Positions 9,053-19,294 of a stretch of 64,000 nt of DNA are shown here, piece after piece. The DNA is from an uncultured Lachnospiraceae bacterium. Its GTDB lineage: Bacteria > Bacillota > Clostridia > Lachnospirales > Lachnospiraceae. How positions within the stretch are numbered: the stretch's first letter is position 1; each line of letters opens with the position of its first letter. The translations under genes were made by a program, and so were the position numbers. The stretch lies in assembly GCA_947626395.1 (NCBI GenBank), contig CANQRU010000006.1:1-64000 (forward strand), read 5' to 3'. Under the pieces are notes generated by a model that was not told where the DNA came from, searched no databases, and saw nothing but the letters and a program-made list of their open reading frames with translations.

Positions 9053-10060
9053 ATGGATAACAAACAACACTGGAAGATCTTTCTGCAGGCGGCGAAGATC
9101 GGTTTCGGAAGCGCCCTTGCCATGTACCTCGCCCATCTGTTCGGGCTGGAATTCGCGTCGTCGGCCGGTTCCATCACGCTGCTGACGATCCTGACGACGA
9201 AATGGGAGACGGTGAAGCTGTCGCTGTTCCGTATCCTCACCTTCATAGCGGCTGTGTTCGTCGCCTGGGGGACGCTTACGCTGTTCCACAGCGACTGGTT
9301 CGCCTACGGGTGTTTCCTGATGATCATGACGCTTCTGTGCGACTATATCGGATGGCGGTCTGCGCTGTCGGTCAACGCGGTCATTGGAATGCATTTTCTT
9401 GACACGCTGGATTTCAGCGCCCACGCCGTCGCCAATGAACTGTATCTGCTTCTGATCGGCATTACGATCGCCCTGGTACTGAACCAGTTCACGAATAACC
9501 GCCACCGCAGGCAGGATATTATAAACTGGATGAAGGATACGGAGCGGCGGCTGCAGATCATCGTCATGCATCTGGCGGCCTATTTCTACGGGAAGGAACT
9601 GGAAGCGGATGTCTGGGGCGAGCTGCGGGAGCTGGAGAAGCTGCTCATCCATTACATAAACGAAGCCAATGAATATCAGGGCAATACGTTCCAGTCCCAC
9701 CCGGGATATTATATCGATTATTTTGAGATGCGGCGCAACCAGTGCTCGGTCTTAAGCAACCTCCATACGGAGATCACCCGCATCCGAACGATGCCGCAGG
9801 AATCGCGCCATATCGCGGAGTATATGGTGGAGATGGCAAATTATGTGGTGGAGAAAAATGTGCCCACAGGGCAGCTGGAACAGCTGGAACAGCTGGTCGA
9901 ATACATGCGGTCCGGGGATCCGATCACATCCGCGGATGAATTTGAGAACCGGGCGCTGATCTTTCATATTTTGATCGATCTGAGGGAATTCTTAGAGTAT
10001 AAGATCAATTTTGTGGAGAATCTGGACGAGGAGCAGAGGCGCAGATACTGGAACGCTTAA
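9053..10060 (+). CDS. aromatic acid exporter-like / FUSC-type membrane protein (DUF939-like)
   Basis: 335 residues. The N-terminal half (about 1-145) contains about four to five hydrophobic segments, and the C-terminal half is a charged helical cytoplasmic domain. The opening AAKIGFGSALAMYLAHLFGL and the following SAGSITLLTILTTK block match the ArAE_1 (DUF939, YqjA/YgaE-like) family. That family is named after aromatic acid exporters, but the substrate of the Firmicutes members is unknown. It stands between msrA and a small DUF896 gene. ATG preceded by a modest purine-rich GGGGAG site. Confidence 0.85.
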   Translation: MDNKQHWKIFLQAAKIGFGSALAMYLAHLFGLEFASSAGSITLLTILTTKWETVKLSLFRILTFIAAVFVAWGTLTLFHSDWFAYGCFLMIMTLLCDYIGWRSALSVNAVIGMHFLDTLDFSAHAVANELYLLLIGITIALVLNQFTNNRHRRQDIINWMKDTERRLQIIVMHLAAYFYGKELEADVWGELRELEKLLIHYINEANEYQGNTFQSHPGYYIDYFEMRRNQCSVLSNLHTEITRIRTMPQESRHIAEYMVEMANYVVEKNVPTGQLEQLEQLVEYMRSGDPITSADEFENRALIFHILIDLREFLEYKINFVENLDEEQRRRYWNA

Positions 10061-10155
10061 AGGCCGGCGCGGCAGACGATTTCCGACCGCCTCGTCTGAA
10101 TTCGTGTATGCGGCCGCGCGAACCGCATAGCGGAAAAATAAGGAGATGTGTCAAT

Positions 10156-10380
10156 ATGATAACCCAGGAAATGATCGACCGGATCAATACTTTATACCAT
10201 AAATCCCAGGCGGTCGGCCTTACGGAAGAGGAAAAGAAGGAACAGGCGGATCTGCGCCGGAAGTATATCGAGGCCATCCGCGCCAATATGCGGGGGACGC
10301 TGAACAGTATTTCGATCCAGGAAGCGGACGGAACGATCACGGATCTCGGTAAGAAATACGGCGGCGTTCAAAGCGAGTAA
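10156..10380 (+). CDS. DUF896 (YnzC-like) small protein
   Basis: 74 residues, almost entirely helical and charged. [36 protein letters not shown] fits the DUF896/UPF0291 pattern of a two-helix N-terminal bundle plus a tail. In Bacillus subtilis the homologue YnzC lies in the SOS-induced yneA operon, but its biochemical role is unknown. The start is set by AAGGAGATG about 8 bases before the ATG at 10156; an upstream in-frame ATG at 10108 lacks such a site. Cytoplasmic. Confidence 0.9.
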   Translation: MITQEMIDRINTLYHKSQAVGLTEEEKKEQADLRRKYIEAIRANMRGTLNSISIQEADGTITDLGKKYGGVQSE

Positions 10381-10495
10381 CCGGAATCGCCGGCAGTATA
10401 ACAAACCTTATAGTGAATCAGCGGTATATTATAGTGGGCAGATATACGAATCGTATGTCAAGCAGATTATAATCAAACAAGGGAGAAGTCATATT

Positions 10496-11740
10496 ATGGA
10501 GTTAACGGAAATCGGCCGGCGCGCCCGCGAGGTATCGCACGCCTTGAATAATCTTGGCTCAGATCAGAAGAATAAAGGCCTTTACGCGGCTTCTGAGGCG
10601 ATTTTAAGCGGCAGTGCGGAGATTCTTAAGGCGAACGCGGAAGACCTGGCAGCGGCCCGCAAAAAGGGCATGAACAGCGGCCTGATCGACAGGCTGGCGC
10701 TGACGGAGGAAAGGATCGCCGCAATGGCGGACGGGATCCGCCAGGTGGCCGCGCTTGATGATCCGGTCGGCGAATTCATTTCCATGAAACCCAGGCCCAA
10801 CGGCCTTCTGATCGGCCAGAAGCGGGTGCCGCTGGGCGTGATCGGCATCATCTATGAGGCCCGGCCCAATGTGACCGCGGACGCCTTCGCGCTCTGCTTT
10901 AAAGCTGGCAACGCTGTGATCCTGAAAGGCGGCAGCGACGCGCTCCTGTCCAACAAAGCGATCGTAGCTCTGATCCGGAAGGGGCTTGAAAGCGCCGGTC
11001 TTCCTTCCGACGCGGTGCAGCTGATCGAAAGCACCGACCGGGAGACGACGCAGCAATTCATGCGGATGAACGGCTATCTGGATGTACTGATCCCCAGAGG
11101 GGGCGCCGGACTGATCCGCGCCGTTGTGGAGAACAGCACGGTTCCGGTCATCGAGACGGGAACCGGAAACTGCCACATCTATGTAGATGAATCGGCGGAT
11201 TTCGACATGGCGCTGGATATCATTTTCAACGCCAAGACCCAGCGGATCGGCGTATGCAATGCCTGCGAGTCTCTGGTGGTGCACAGGGCCATCGCGCCGC
11301 GATTTCTGCCGCTTCTGAAGATACGGCTGGACGAGAAGAATGTGGAGATCCGGGCCGACGAGGCGGCCTGCGCCATGGTTGACGGCTTCGTACCGGCCAC
11401 GGAGGCAGACTGGGGGACGGAATATCTGGATTATATCGTGTCTCTGAAACTGGTGGACAGCGTGGACGAGGCCATTGCCCATATCAACCGTTATAATACG
11501 AAACATTCGGAGGCGATCATTACCTCAGACTATGCCAACGCGCAGAAATTCCTGAATGAGATCGACGCGGCGGCGGTCTATGTGAATGCGTCCACGCGGT
11601 TCACGGACGGCAATGAATTCGGCTTCGGCGCGGAGATCGGCATCAGTACGCAGAAGCTGCATGCGCGAGGACCTATGGGACTTAAGGAACTGACCACGAC
11701 AAAATATGTGATCTACGGAAACGGCCAGATCCGCGGATAA
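10496..11740 (+). CDS. proA: glutamate-5-semialdehyde dehydrogenase
   Basis: Second step of proline synthesis: NADPH-dependent reduction of gamma-glutamyl phosphate to glutamate-5-semialdehyde. The 414 residues match the family length. [16 protein letters not shown] and the catalytic-Cys segment [12 protein letters not shown] (C254) are clear aldehyde-dehydrogenase landmarks. A GGGAGAAG ribosome site precedes the ATG, and a TATAAT element at 10468-10473 may be its -10, though no good -35 is seen. Unusually, proB (glutamate 5-kinase) is not adjacent and does not occur in this window. A lipoprotein gene follows after 19 bases. Confidence 0.97.
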   Translation: MELTEIGRRAREVSHALNNLGSDQKNKGLYAASEAILSGSAEILKANAEDLAAARKKGMNSGLIDRLALTEERIAAMADGIRQVAALDDPVGEFISMKPRPNGLLIGQKRVPLGVIGIIYEARPNVTADAFALCFKAGNAVILKGGSDALLSNKAIVALIRKGLESAGLPSDAVQLIESTDRETTQQFMRMNGYLDVLIPRGGAGLIRAVVENSTVPVIETGTGNCHIYVDESADFDMALDIIFNAKTQRIGVCNACESLVVHRAIAPRFLPLLKIRLDEKNVEIRADEAACAMVDGFVPATEADWGTEYLDYIVSLKLVDSVDEAIAHINRYNTKHSEAIITSDYANAQKFLNEIDAAAVYVNASTRFTDGNEFGFGAEIGISTQKLHARGPMGLKELTTTKYVIYGNGQIRG

Positions 11741-11759
11741 TCGGAAGGGGGATTCAGAC

Positions 11760-14030
11760 ATGAAAAGAAGAACAACAACGATTTCATTGGTGGTAATACT
11801 GCTGGCGGCCATGGTGCTGTCTGCCTGCGGCGCGCCCGGCGGAAAGAGCGGTGATCCGCAGCCGGATGTTCAGACTTCGGGAACGTCCGCAGGGAATCCG
11901 GCAGGCGCAGCGGATACGGATGACGGCGGCAATCCGGAGGGCACTGCGGATGCGCAGTCAGAACAGCCATCCGGCGCGGCACAGCCGGGAACTTCCGCGG
12001 AAGAGATTACCGAAGAGGACCTGCCGGCGGTCCGCCGCAGCCCGCTGAAGGCGGAGACCACTTCCGTTACAGTCGACGTGAAGCCCAATGCGGCCCCCTA
12101 TGCAGTCGCAGAGGATTTAAGCAATGTGGTAAATCTCGGACAGTATTATCTGCAGGACGAAGTAAAGGAGCTTCTGGTGAAGAACGGCTTCTCCGTCGAC
12201 GGTTCCGCGGGCAATGAGTTTTTTGAGATTTATGAGAATAACCGTTACCAGTACATGGCGAACTTTGTAACGGTGGATTCCCTGATGCATACGTATCATC
12301 TTTATTACAGCTATCTGATGAAGAATCTGGAGAAGAATTATCTGTCTGACTGCATCCTTCAGCTGAGCCGGCGGATGACGGATACCGCCGCGGAATATTA
12401 TGAAGAGCTGAAAGGCACCGGCTGGGAGGAAGCGGCCAGACGGGATCTGCTTCTCTTCAGCGTCGGCCTGAAGCTTCTTGACGACAGCGCGCAGCTGAAT
12501 CCCGACGTGCAGGCGGACGCGGAAGCGGAGATCGGACGGATATCCGAAGCCGCATCGACGCTTCCTTCCGGCATTACCGGAAAGCCGGAAGACTATTCAC
12601 AGTATATTCCCCGCGGATATTATGAAGGGGATGAACTGTTAGAGAAATATTTCCGGGCCATGATGCTCTATGGACGCGCGCATTTTGTACAGGGCGATGA
12701 CGGTCTGGATCAGAGCGCGATCCTGATCACGAAAATGTTTGCCGACGACGAGGAGGCTTACCGCCTCTGGCAGTCCGTGTACGATGTGACCGCGTTCTTC
12801 GTGGGGGCCAGCGATGATCTGGGAGTCGATCAGTATCTGCCGATCCTTGAGAAGGTCTATGGCGATGGGGATACGGTCAAAGATCTGGCTGCAGACGAGG
12901 ATGGATTTAAGCAGTTTCAGAGTCTTGCGTCCAGATTTGCTACGCCTGCCATCAATTCCGTTCCGGCCGATGACAGCGGCGACAGCGCGACGCTGGGAGT
13001 CCGGTTTATGGGACAGCGCTTTACCATCGACGCTGCGATCATGCAGCTTCTGGTGCATGACAGCGTAAAGGGCCGTATGCTCCCGGATGTGCTTGACGTT
13101 CCGGCCGCTCTTGGAAGCGAAACGGCGCTGACGGTTCTTGACGAGACCGGCGCCTCCGATTATGAAGGCTATGACGAGAAGATGAGCGGACTGCAGGATT
13201 ATCTGTCCAAAGAGAATACCGAACTGTGGTCGGCAAGTCTCTATGCAGGCTGGCTGGATACGCTGCGGCCTCTTCTGGAGAAGAAGGGCGAGGGGTATCC
13301 GATGTTTATGCAGAATGAGGAGTGGCGGAAGAAGGATCTGGAGTGTTTTGCCGGAAGCTTTACGGAACTGAAGCATGATACCGTTCTTTATACCAAACAG
13401 GTGATCGCGGAAATGGGAGGCGGCTTCGATGAAATGGACGACAGAGGCTATGTGGAGCCGGAACCGTCCGTTTACGCCCGCTTTGCCGCTCTGGCCGAAC
13501 GGACGGCCGAAGGCCTTAAGGAGTACGGTATGCTCAGCGAGGATAACAGGGAAGATCTCGACAGGCTGACGCAGATCGCGGAAACCCTGCTGGAGATCTC
13601 CGTTAAGGAACTTCAGGATGAGGCTCTGACGGACGACGAATATGATTTTATCCGGAATTACGGCGGAACGCTGGAGCATTTCTGGATCGAGTCGGTCAGC
13701 GGCGTGGAAGGAGGTATTTCCACCCAGGAGAGTCCGGCGGCCCTGGTAGTGGATGTAGCGACCGGAGAAGGCAGCGTGCTCGAGATGGCGACCGATACGC
13801 CGTCGCTTCTGCGTGTGATCGTAAATGTGGACGGACAGCTTAAGATCGCCACGGGCAGCGTCTATTCGTTCTATCAGTTTGAATGGCCGGCGGACGACCG
13901 GCTGACAGACAGCAAATGGCGGCAGATGAGAGGACTGGCGATCGATGAGTCCGGTTTTATGAGCAGGGATACGTCCATTAAGAAGCCGTCATGGACGCTG
14001 AGTTACCGGTATTTGTATGGATGGGAATAA
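11760..14030 (+). CDS. DUF3160 lipoprotein
   Basis: 756 residues, exported and lipid-anchored: a signal peptide ends in the lipobox LSAC (cysteine about residue 22). A low-complexity Gly/Ala/Pro/Asp linker (about 25-100) then leads into a long mostly helical domain. The NRYQYMANFVTVDSLMHTYHLYYSYL block and the later YIPRGYYEGDELLEKYFRAMMLYGRAHF segment are characteristic of DUF3160, a large surface-protein family with no established function. GGGGGATT precedes the ATG. It overlaps the next membrane-anchored gene by 14 bases, suggesting a coupled pair. Extracellular face of the membrane. Confidence 0.88.
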   Translation: MKRRTTTISLVVILLAAMVLSACGAPGGKSGDPQPDVQTSGTSAGNPAGAADTDDGGNPEGTADAQSEQPSGAAQPGTSAEEITEEDLPAVRRSPLKAETTSVTVDVKPNAAPYAVAEDLSNVVNLGQYYLQDEVKELLVKNGFSVDGSAGNEFFEIYENNRYQYMANFVTVDSLMHTYHLYYSYLMKNLEKNYLSDCILQLSRRMTDTAAEYYEELKGTGWEEAARRDLLLFSVGLKLLDDSAQLNPDVQADAEAEIGRISEAASTLPSGITGKPEDYSQYIPRGYYEGDELLEKYFRAMMLYGRAHFVQGDDGLDQSAILITKMFADDEEAYRLWQSVYDVTAFFVGASDDLGVDQYLPILEKVYGDGDTVKDLAADEDGFKQFQSLASRFATPAINSVPADDSGDSATLGVRFMGQRFTIDAAIMQLLVHDSVKGRMLPDVLDVPAALGSETALTVLDETGASDYEGYDEKMSGLQDYLSKENTELWSASLYAGWLDTLRPLLEKKGEGYPMFMQNEEWRKKDLECFAGSFTELKHDTVLYTKQVIAEMGGGFDEMDDRGYVEPEPSVYARFAALAERTAEGLKEYGMLSEDNREDLDRLTQIAETLLEISVKELQDEALTDDEYDFIRNYGGTLEHFWIESVSGVEGGISTQESPAALVVDVATGEGSVLEMATDTPSLLRVIVNVDGQLKIATGSVYSFYQFEWPADDRLTDSKWRQMRGLAIDESGFMSRDTSIKKPSWTLSYRYLYGWE

Positions 14031-14724
14031 GGTGCGCCGCAGGAGAATCTTTCTGTACTGCGTTATTTGCATAGCGGCAGTCATTGTACTGGCTGCCGTT
14101 CTGCTTTACGGACGGAATGCCGGGTGGTTTCTTCCGGGGTGGATCGAATGGGAAAGCGGGGACCGAATCGCGCAGGAGAACAGTCCGATCGGTGTCCGGA
14201 TCGATCACCGGAAGGCGGCTGTGTACTTGCAGGATGCGTATGCGCAGGATGAGAACACACAGGACGCGCAGAAAATATGGTCTTCGCCGGAGGATATTCT
14301 GGTCCAGGACGCTTTGGCTTGTGATATTGACGGGGACGAAGCGCTAGAGATTCTCCTGCTCTGCTGGAAGAAAGGGCATTTTGGAGCGAGCAGACCGTTC
14401 TGGGTGAAAGAGGATGAGAATAATTGGTCACAGCATCTGTTTGTCTATGAATATGGTCCGGACGGCGTCACGCCGCAGTGGATGTCGTCCTATATGGGAA
14501 TGGACGTGGCGGAGATGACGGTCAGCGGTATGCCTATATTCCGTTCGGCAGGAAGCGCGGATGATTCCGGCCTTGGAAATGCTTCAGTCAATATCCCTTC
14601 AAGCGCTTTGAGCCATCCGTCCGCGCCGAAAGACGAGCCGGTTCTTCGGTTCAGGAGTCCGGACGGTTCCGTCAGCGGCTGGTTCTGGGATTCCTGGGGA
14701 TTTACAAAGTATGAAACAAAGTAA
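14017..14724 (+). CDS. single-pass membrane protein, partner of the DUF3160 lipoprotein
   Basis: 235 residues: a basic N-terminus, one membrane segment (about 11-30) and an extracellular domain. The domain has a calcium-loop-like DIDGDEALEILLLCWKKG stretch resembling FG-GAP/VCBS blade motifs, and Trp-rich segments towards the end. I do not recognise a named family. The 14-base overlap with the DUF3160 gene argues for translational coupling and a shared envelope role. The ATG at 14017 is followed by basic residues (DGNKVRRRR), as expected before an N-terminal anchor. Confidence 0.7.
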   Translation: MDGNKVRRRRIFLYCVICIAAVIVLAAVLLYGRNAGWFLPGWIEWESGDRIAQENSPIGVRIDHRKAAVYLQDAYAQDENTQDAQKIWSSPEDILVQDALACDIDGDEALEILLLCWKKGHFGASRPFWVKEDENNWSQHLFVYEYGPDGVTPQWMSSYMGMDVAEMTVSGMPIFRSAGSADDSGLGNASVNIPSSALSHPSAPKDEPVLRFRSPDGSVSGWFWDSWGFTKYETK

Positions 14725-14732
14725 TTTTCGTA

Positions 14733-14761
14733 TTGGCAAATTCTTTCGAATCATGTAAAAT
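14733..14761 (+). promoter_or_regulatory. sigma-A promoter upstream of miaB
   Basis: TTGGCA (14733-14738), 17 bases, TAAAAT (14756-14761). It would start transcription near 14768, leaving a leader of about 180 bases before miaB. Confidence 0.7.
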
Positions 14762-14767
14762 AGAAGA

Positions 14768-14946
14768 GGCGGCAAGTCCAGTGGGCGCCCTGGGGTGTCC
14801 ACTGATTTGCATGTGATGGACTGCGTTTTTCTTCCGAGAAAATGCCGTGGGTTTCGAGGCTGATTTGGAATCGGCTTTCCTGTGGCAGGAGTAAAGCGGT
14901 TTAGTCGGAAAAGATTAATGATATATTTGGAAAGGCTAAAGGAAAT
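14768..14946 (+). other. structured 5' leader of miaB
   Basis: Three hairpins can be drawn in order: GCAAGTCCAGTGG / CCACTGATTTGC (14772-14810), GCGTTTTT / GAAAATGC, and GCTGATT / AATCGGC, followed by CCTG/CAGG. None is followed by a clean T-run, so a simple terminator is not evident. It matches no riboswitch consensus I know. It may be a stable leader, an attenuator or a separate small RNA. Confidence 0.45.
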
Positions 14947-16527
14947 ATGGTTAAAGATATAGATTTCGATTCAATAGATCTGCAGCTTCCCCCGCCGGAG
15001 AATGAGCCGGACCGGCAGTATTATTTTACGGCCAGGGCAAGGCGGTACGCTGCGGCGGAGAGCGCCCGCCTGGGGCGGCCGCTTATGTGCTGTATCCAGA
15101 CGTTCGGCTGCCAGATGAACAGCCGCGACTCGGAGAAGCTCCTGGGGATCCTTAAGCAGATCGGCTATGAGGAAACGGACGACGAGAGAGCGGATTTCGT
15201 GCTTTACAATACATGCACGGTCCGGGAGAACGCCAACAAGCGGGTCTACGGACGGCTCGGCTATCTGAATACGGTCAAAAAGAAGAATCCGGACATGATC
15301 ATCGCTCTCTGCGGCTGTATGATGCAGGAAGCGCAGGTGGTGGAGAAGATCCGGACAAGCTACCGATTCGTGGATATCATTTTCGGAACGCATAACATCT
15401 TTAAGCTGGCGGAGCTTCTGTGCAGGCGTTATGAATTACGCGGGATAACTGCTTTTTCAGAAATCTGTCAAAACCGTCAAAATACGGGAGCGGAGGCCGG
15501 CGGCCCGATTCCGGCGTCATTATCCCAACCGACGAAGTCCGGTACCGGAACGGCGGCCAGTTCTAAGAACAGTATGGTGATAGACGTCTGGGAAGGCACC
15601 GACCGGATCGTGGAAGATCTTCCGGCAGAGCGCAAATATCCGTTCAAATCCGGCGTCAACATCATGTTCGGCTGCAATAATTTCTGTAGCTACTGCATCG
15701 TGCCTTATGTGCGCGGCCGGGAGCGGAGCCGCAGGCCGGAGGATATTATTGCGGAGATTCGCGGGCTGGTCGCCGACGGCGTCGTGGAAGTGATGCTTCT
15801 GGGGCAGAATGTGAATTCCTACGGAAAAACTCTGGATACGCCGGTCACATTTGCGGAACTTTTGCGGCAGGTGGATCAGATCGAGGGGCTTGAGCGGATC
15901 CGATTTATGACGTCCCATCCGAAGGATCTGTCGGACGAGCTGATCGAGACTATGGCCTCCTCGAAAAAGGTCTGCCATCACCTGCATCTGCCAATCCAGT
16001 CCGGAAGCAGCCGGATCCTAAAGGAAATGAACCGGCGCTACACGAAGGAGCAGTATCTGGAACTGGTGGATAAGATCCGCAGGGCGATTCCGGATATATC
16101 GCTGACGACGGACATCATCGTGGGTTTCCCGGGAGAGACGGAAGAAGATTTTCTGGAGACCATGGACGTGGTGGAGCGGGTACGATATGACAGCGCGTTT
16201 ACATTTATCTATTCGAAACGGACCGGGACGCCGGCCGCGAAGATGGAGAATCAGGTTCCGGACGATGTGGTGAAGGACCGGTTCGACCGGCTGCTTAAGC
16301 GCGTGCAGGAGATCTCCGCTGAGGTCTGCGGAAGAGACATTCATACGGTACAGAAGGTTCTGGCGGAAGAGCCGGACGACCATCTGGACGGATATCTGAC
16401 GGGGCGCATGGACAACAATACGGTCGTGCATTTCCCCGGCGACGCGTCGTTGATCGGAAAGATCGTGGACGTGTATCTGGAAGAGAGCAAGGGATTCTAT
16501 TACATGGGGAAGATGACAGAGTCCTGA
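14947..16527 (+). CDS. miaB: tRNA-2-methylthio-N6-dimethylallyladenosine synthase
   Basis: Radical-SAM methylthiotransferase that converts i6A37 to ms2i6A37 in tRNAs. The N-terminal MTTase domain supplies one Fe-S cluster through QTFGC55, NTC90 and CGC124; the radical-SAM cluster uses C243-NNF-C247-SY-C250, followed by IVPYVRGRERSR. A C-terminal TRAM domain ends the protein. An extra linker of about 40 residues (roughly 165-210, Ser/Thr/Gly-rich) between the first two domains makes it long at 526 residues. MiaA, which makes its substrate, is encoded at 44360. A leader with its own promoter precedes it. Confidence 0.97.
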   Translation: MVKDIDFDSIDLQLPPPENEPDRQYYFTARARRYAAAESARLGRPLMCCIQTFGCQMNSRDSEKLLGILKQIGYEETDDERADFVLYNTCTVRENANKRVYGRLGYLNTVKKKNPDMIIALCGCMMQEAQVVEKIRTSYRFVDIIFGTHNIFKLAELLCRRYELRGITAFSEICQNRQNTGAEAGGPIPASLSQPTKSGTGTAASSKNSMVIDVWEGTDRIVEDLPAERKYPFKSGVNIMFGCNNFCSYCIVPYVRGRERSRRPEDIIAEIRGLVADGVVEVMLLGQNVNSYGKTLDTPVTFAELLRQVDQIEGLERIRFMTSHPKDLSDELIETMASSKKVCHHLHLPIQSGSSRILKEMNRRYTKEQYLELVDKIRRAIPDISLTTDIIVGFPGETEEDFLETMDVVERVRYDSAFTFIYSKRTGTPAAKMENQVPDDVVKDRFDRLLKRVQEISAEVCGRDIHTVQKVLAEEPDDHLDGYLTGRMDNNTVVHFPGDASLIGKIVDVYLEESKGFYYMGKMTES

Positions 16528-16599
16528 TTTTTGAACGATTGAAAATAATTGATTTGCAGAAGCCGCATATTGTGGTTTTGAGAAAGAGAGGAAATAAAC

Positions 16600-19263
16600 G
16601 TGGCCGGATTATCTCCGATGATGGTTCACTATATGGAAACAAAGAAGCAGTACCCGGACTGCATCCTGTTCTACCGTCTGGGCGACTTCTACGAGATGTT
16701 CTTTGAGGACGCGCTGACGGCGTCGAAGGTGCTGGACATCACGCTGACCGGCAAGGAATGCGGCCTCGAGGAGCGGGCGCCCATGTGCGGCGTGCCGTAC
16801 CACGCGGTAGATTCTTACCTCTATAAGCTGGTACAGAACGGCTACAAGGTGGCGATCGCCGAGCAGATGGAGGATCCGAAGCTGGCCAAGGGACTGGTGA
16901 AACGGGAGGTCATCCGCGTGGTGACGCCGGGAACCATCACGGCCAGCCAGGCGCTGGATGAGACGAAGAACAACTACCTGATGGGCGTGGTCTGCGTGGG
17001 CGACGTCTATGGAATTTCCATCTGTGACATTACCACCGGGGACTATCTGGTCAGCGAGGTGACAGGCCAGAGGAATCTCTTGGATGAGATCAATAAATTT
17101 TCCCCTTCGGAGATCATCTGCAACGAAGCGTTCGTCATGTCGGGCGTCGATCTTGACGATCTGCGGAATCGCTATCAGATGGCAATTTCCGCGCTGGAGA
17201 GCCGGTATTTCGCGGACGACGCCTGCAGGCGGGTGCTGCGGGAGCATTTCCATGTGCAGAATCTGGACGGTTTGGGACTGGGCGACTACGACGCGGGCGT
17301 GATCGCGGCCGGCGCGGTCATGGAATATCTGTATGAGACGCAGAAGAATTCCCTGGACCATATCACGACGATCCTGCCTTATACGACCGGCGAGTATATG
17401 ATCATCGACACATCCACGAGGCGGAACCTGGAACTTCTGGAGACACTTCGGGAGAAACAGCGCCGCGGTTCGCTTCTGTGGGTATTGGATAAGACGAAGA
17501 CGGCCATGGGTGCGCGGCTGATGCGGACGTTTATCGAACAGCCGCTGATCCATCGGGATGAGATCCTGCGGCGGCAGGAGGCCATTGAGGAACTGAACCT
17601 CAGCTACATATCCCGGGAGGAGATCCGGGAGTATCTGAACCCGGTGTACGATCTGGAGCGGCTTCTGGGCCGGATCAGCTACAAATCGGCCAATCCCAGG
17701 GATCTGATCGCGTTTAAGAATTCTCTGCAGATGCTGCCGTTTATCCGGGACCTGCTGAAAGATTTCCACAGTCCGCTGCTTATGAATATCATGAATGATC
17801 TGGATCCGCTGGAGGATCTGTTCGCGCTGATCGACGCGGCTATCGAGGAGGATCCGCCGCTCACGACCAGAGAGGGCGGCATCATCAAGGACGGTTACAG
17901 CGAGGAGGCGGACAGGCTGCGCCACGCCAAGACGGAAGGCAAGGGGTGGCTGGCCGATCTGGAGGCGCGGGAGCGGGACAAGACCGGGATCAAGAACCTG
18001 CGTGTCAAATACAATAAAGTGTTCGGATATTATTTCGAAGTGACCAATTCCTTCAAGAGCATGGTGCCGGATTATTTCATCCGCAAGCAGACGCTGACCA
18101 ATGCGGAGCGGTACACGACGGACGAGCTGAAGGAGATGGAAAGCACGATCCTCGGGGCGGAGGACCGGCTGTTCTCGCTGGAATACGATCTCTTCTGCGA
18201 GGTGCGGGACCGGATCGGCGCGGAGGTGAACCGGATCCAGAAGACGGCCAAAGCCCTGGCGGGGCTGGATGTGTTCTGTTCGCTGTCGCTGGTAGCGACC
18301 CGCAACGATTATGTGAAGCCGTCGATCAATGAGAAGGGAACGATCAGGATCAAGAACGGCCGCCATCCGGTGGTGGAGCTGATGCTGAAGGACGAGCTGT
18401 TCGTGGCCAACGATACCTATCTGGACAACGGAAAGAACCGGATCTCGATCATCACAGGTCCGAATATGGCCGGCAAATCCACCTATATGCGGCAGACGGC
18501 GCTGATCGTGCTGATGGCCCAGATGGGGTCGTTTGTACCGGCTGAAGAAGCGGATATCGGCATCTGCGATCGGATCTTCACCCGCGTGGGCGCGTCGGAC
18601 GACCTGGCTTCGGGGCAGAGCACCTTTATGGTGGAAATGACGGAGGTAGCCAATATTCTCCGGAACGCGACGAGGAGCAGTCTGATCATTCTGGATGAGA
18701 TTGGGAGGGGGACCAGTACCTTCGACGGACTGAGCATCGCATGGGCGGTGGTGGAGCATATCAGCAATACGAAGCTCCTGGGGGCGAAGACGCTGTTCGC
18801 GACTCATTATCATGAGCTGACGGAGCTGGAAGGGACCATGAGTGGGGTGAACAACTACTGTATCGCGGTGAAGGAGCAGGGGGATGATATTGTATTCCTG
18901 CGGAAGATTGTGAAGGGCGGCGCGGATAAGAGCTATGGAATTCAGGTGGCTCGGCTGGCCGGCGTGCCGGAGCAGGTGACGAACCGGGCGAAGGAGCTGG
19001 TGGAGGAGCTGAGCAGCGCGGATATCGCGACGAAGGCGAGAGAGATCGCGGAGGCGGGAGCAAATGTGACGGCGAAGCCGGCTCATAAGGCGGTGACGAA
19101 GCCGGATGAGGTGGATCTGAATCAGATGACTTTGTTTGCGACGGCGCAGAGTGAAGATATCGTGCGGGAGATCGAGCAGGTGCAGATTAATGAGATTACG
19201 CCGGTGGAGGCGTTGAATATACTTAGCAGATTGCAGAGTAAGGTGAGGAACCGGTGGCAGTGA
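16600..19263 (+). CDS. mutS: DNA mismatch repair ATPase MutS
   Basis: Recognises mismatches and loops and then signals to MutL. The 887 residues have the N-terminal mismatch-binding motif GDFYE (F30, E32), connector, lever and clamp regions, and a C-terminal ABC-type ATPase with Walker A GPNMAGKST (about 620-628), a LASGQSTFM signature-like stretch, DEIGRGTSTFDG (Walker B) and ATHYHEL. Start is GTG, chosen because AGAGAGGA lies 8 bases upstream and the conserved LSPMM...YPDCILFYRLGDFYE follows directly. It is 72 bases after miaB. mutL follows after a 412-base gap holding a large palindrome. Confidence 0.98.
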   Translation: MAGLSPMMVHYMETKKQYPDCILFYRLGDFYEMFFEDALTASKVLDITLTGKECGLEERAPMCGVPYHAVDSYLYKLVQNGYKVAIAEQMEDPKLAKGLVKREVIRVVTPGTITASQALDETKNNYLMGVVCVGDVYGISICDITTGDYLVSEVTGQRNLLDEINKFSPSEIICNEAFVMSGVDLDDLRNRYQMAISALESRYFADDACRRVLREHFHVQNLDGLGLGDYDAGVIAAGAVMEYLYETQKNSLDHITTILPYTTGEYMIIDTSTRRNLELLETLREKQRRGSLLWVLDKTKTAMGARLMRTFIEQPLIHRDEILRRQEAIEELNLSYISREEIREYLNPVYDLERLLGRISYKSANPRDLIAFKNSLQMLPFIRDLLKDFHSPLLMNIMNDLDPLEDLFALIDAAIEEDPPLTTREGGIIKDGYSEEADRLRHAKTEGKGWLADLEARERDKTGIKNLRVKYNKVFGYYFEVTNSFKSMVPDYFIRKQTLTNAERYTTDELKEMESTILGAEDRLFSLEYDLFCEVRDRIGAEVNRIQKTAKALAGLDVFCSLSLVATRNDYVKPSINEKGTIRIKNGRHPVVELMLKDELFVANDTYLDNGKNRISIITGPNMAGKSTYMRQTALIVLMAQMGSFVPAEEADIGICDRIFTRVGASDDLASGQSTFMVEMTEVANILRNATRSSLIILDEIGRGTSTFDGLSIAWAVVEHISNTKLLGAKTLFATHYHELTELEGTMSGVNNYCIAVKEQGDDIVFLRKIVKGGADKSYGIQVARLAGVPEQVTNRAKELVEELSSADIATKAREIAEAGANVTAKPAHKAVTKPDEVDLNQMTLFATAQSEDIVREIEQVQINEITPVEALNILSRLQSKVRNRWQ

Positions 19264-19294
19264 ACTTGCCTGGGAAATGAGTTCCGGGGGGTAC

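Noticed and set aside
14768-14946. 6S RNA or SRP RNA before miaB
   Set aside because: CCTGGGGTGTCC looks superficially like a 6S start, but the 5' and 3' ends do not pair into a long rod, and the SRP apical loop sequence is absent.
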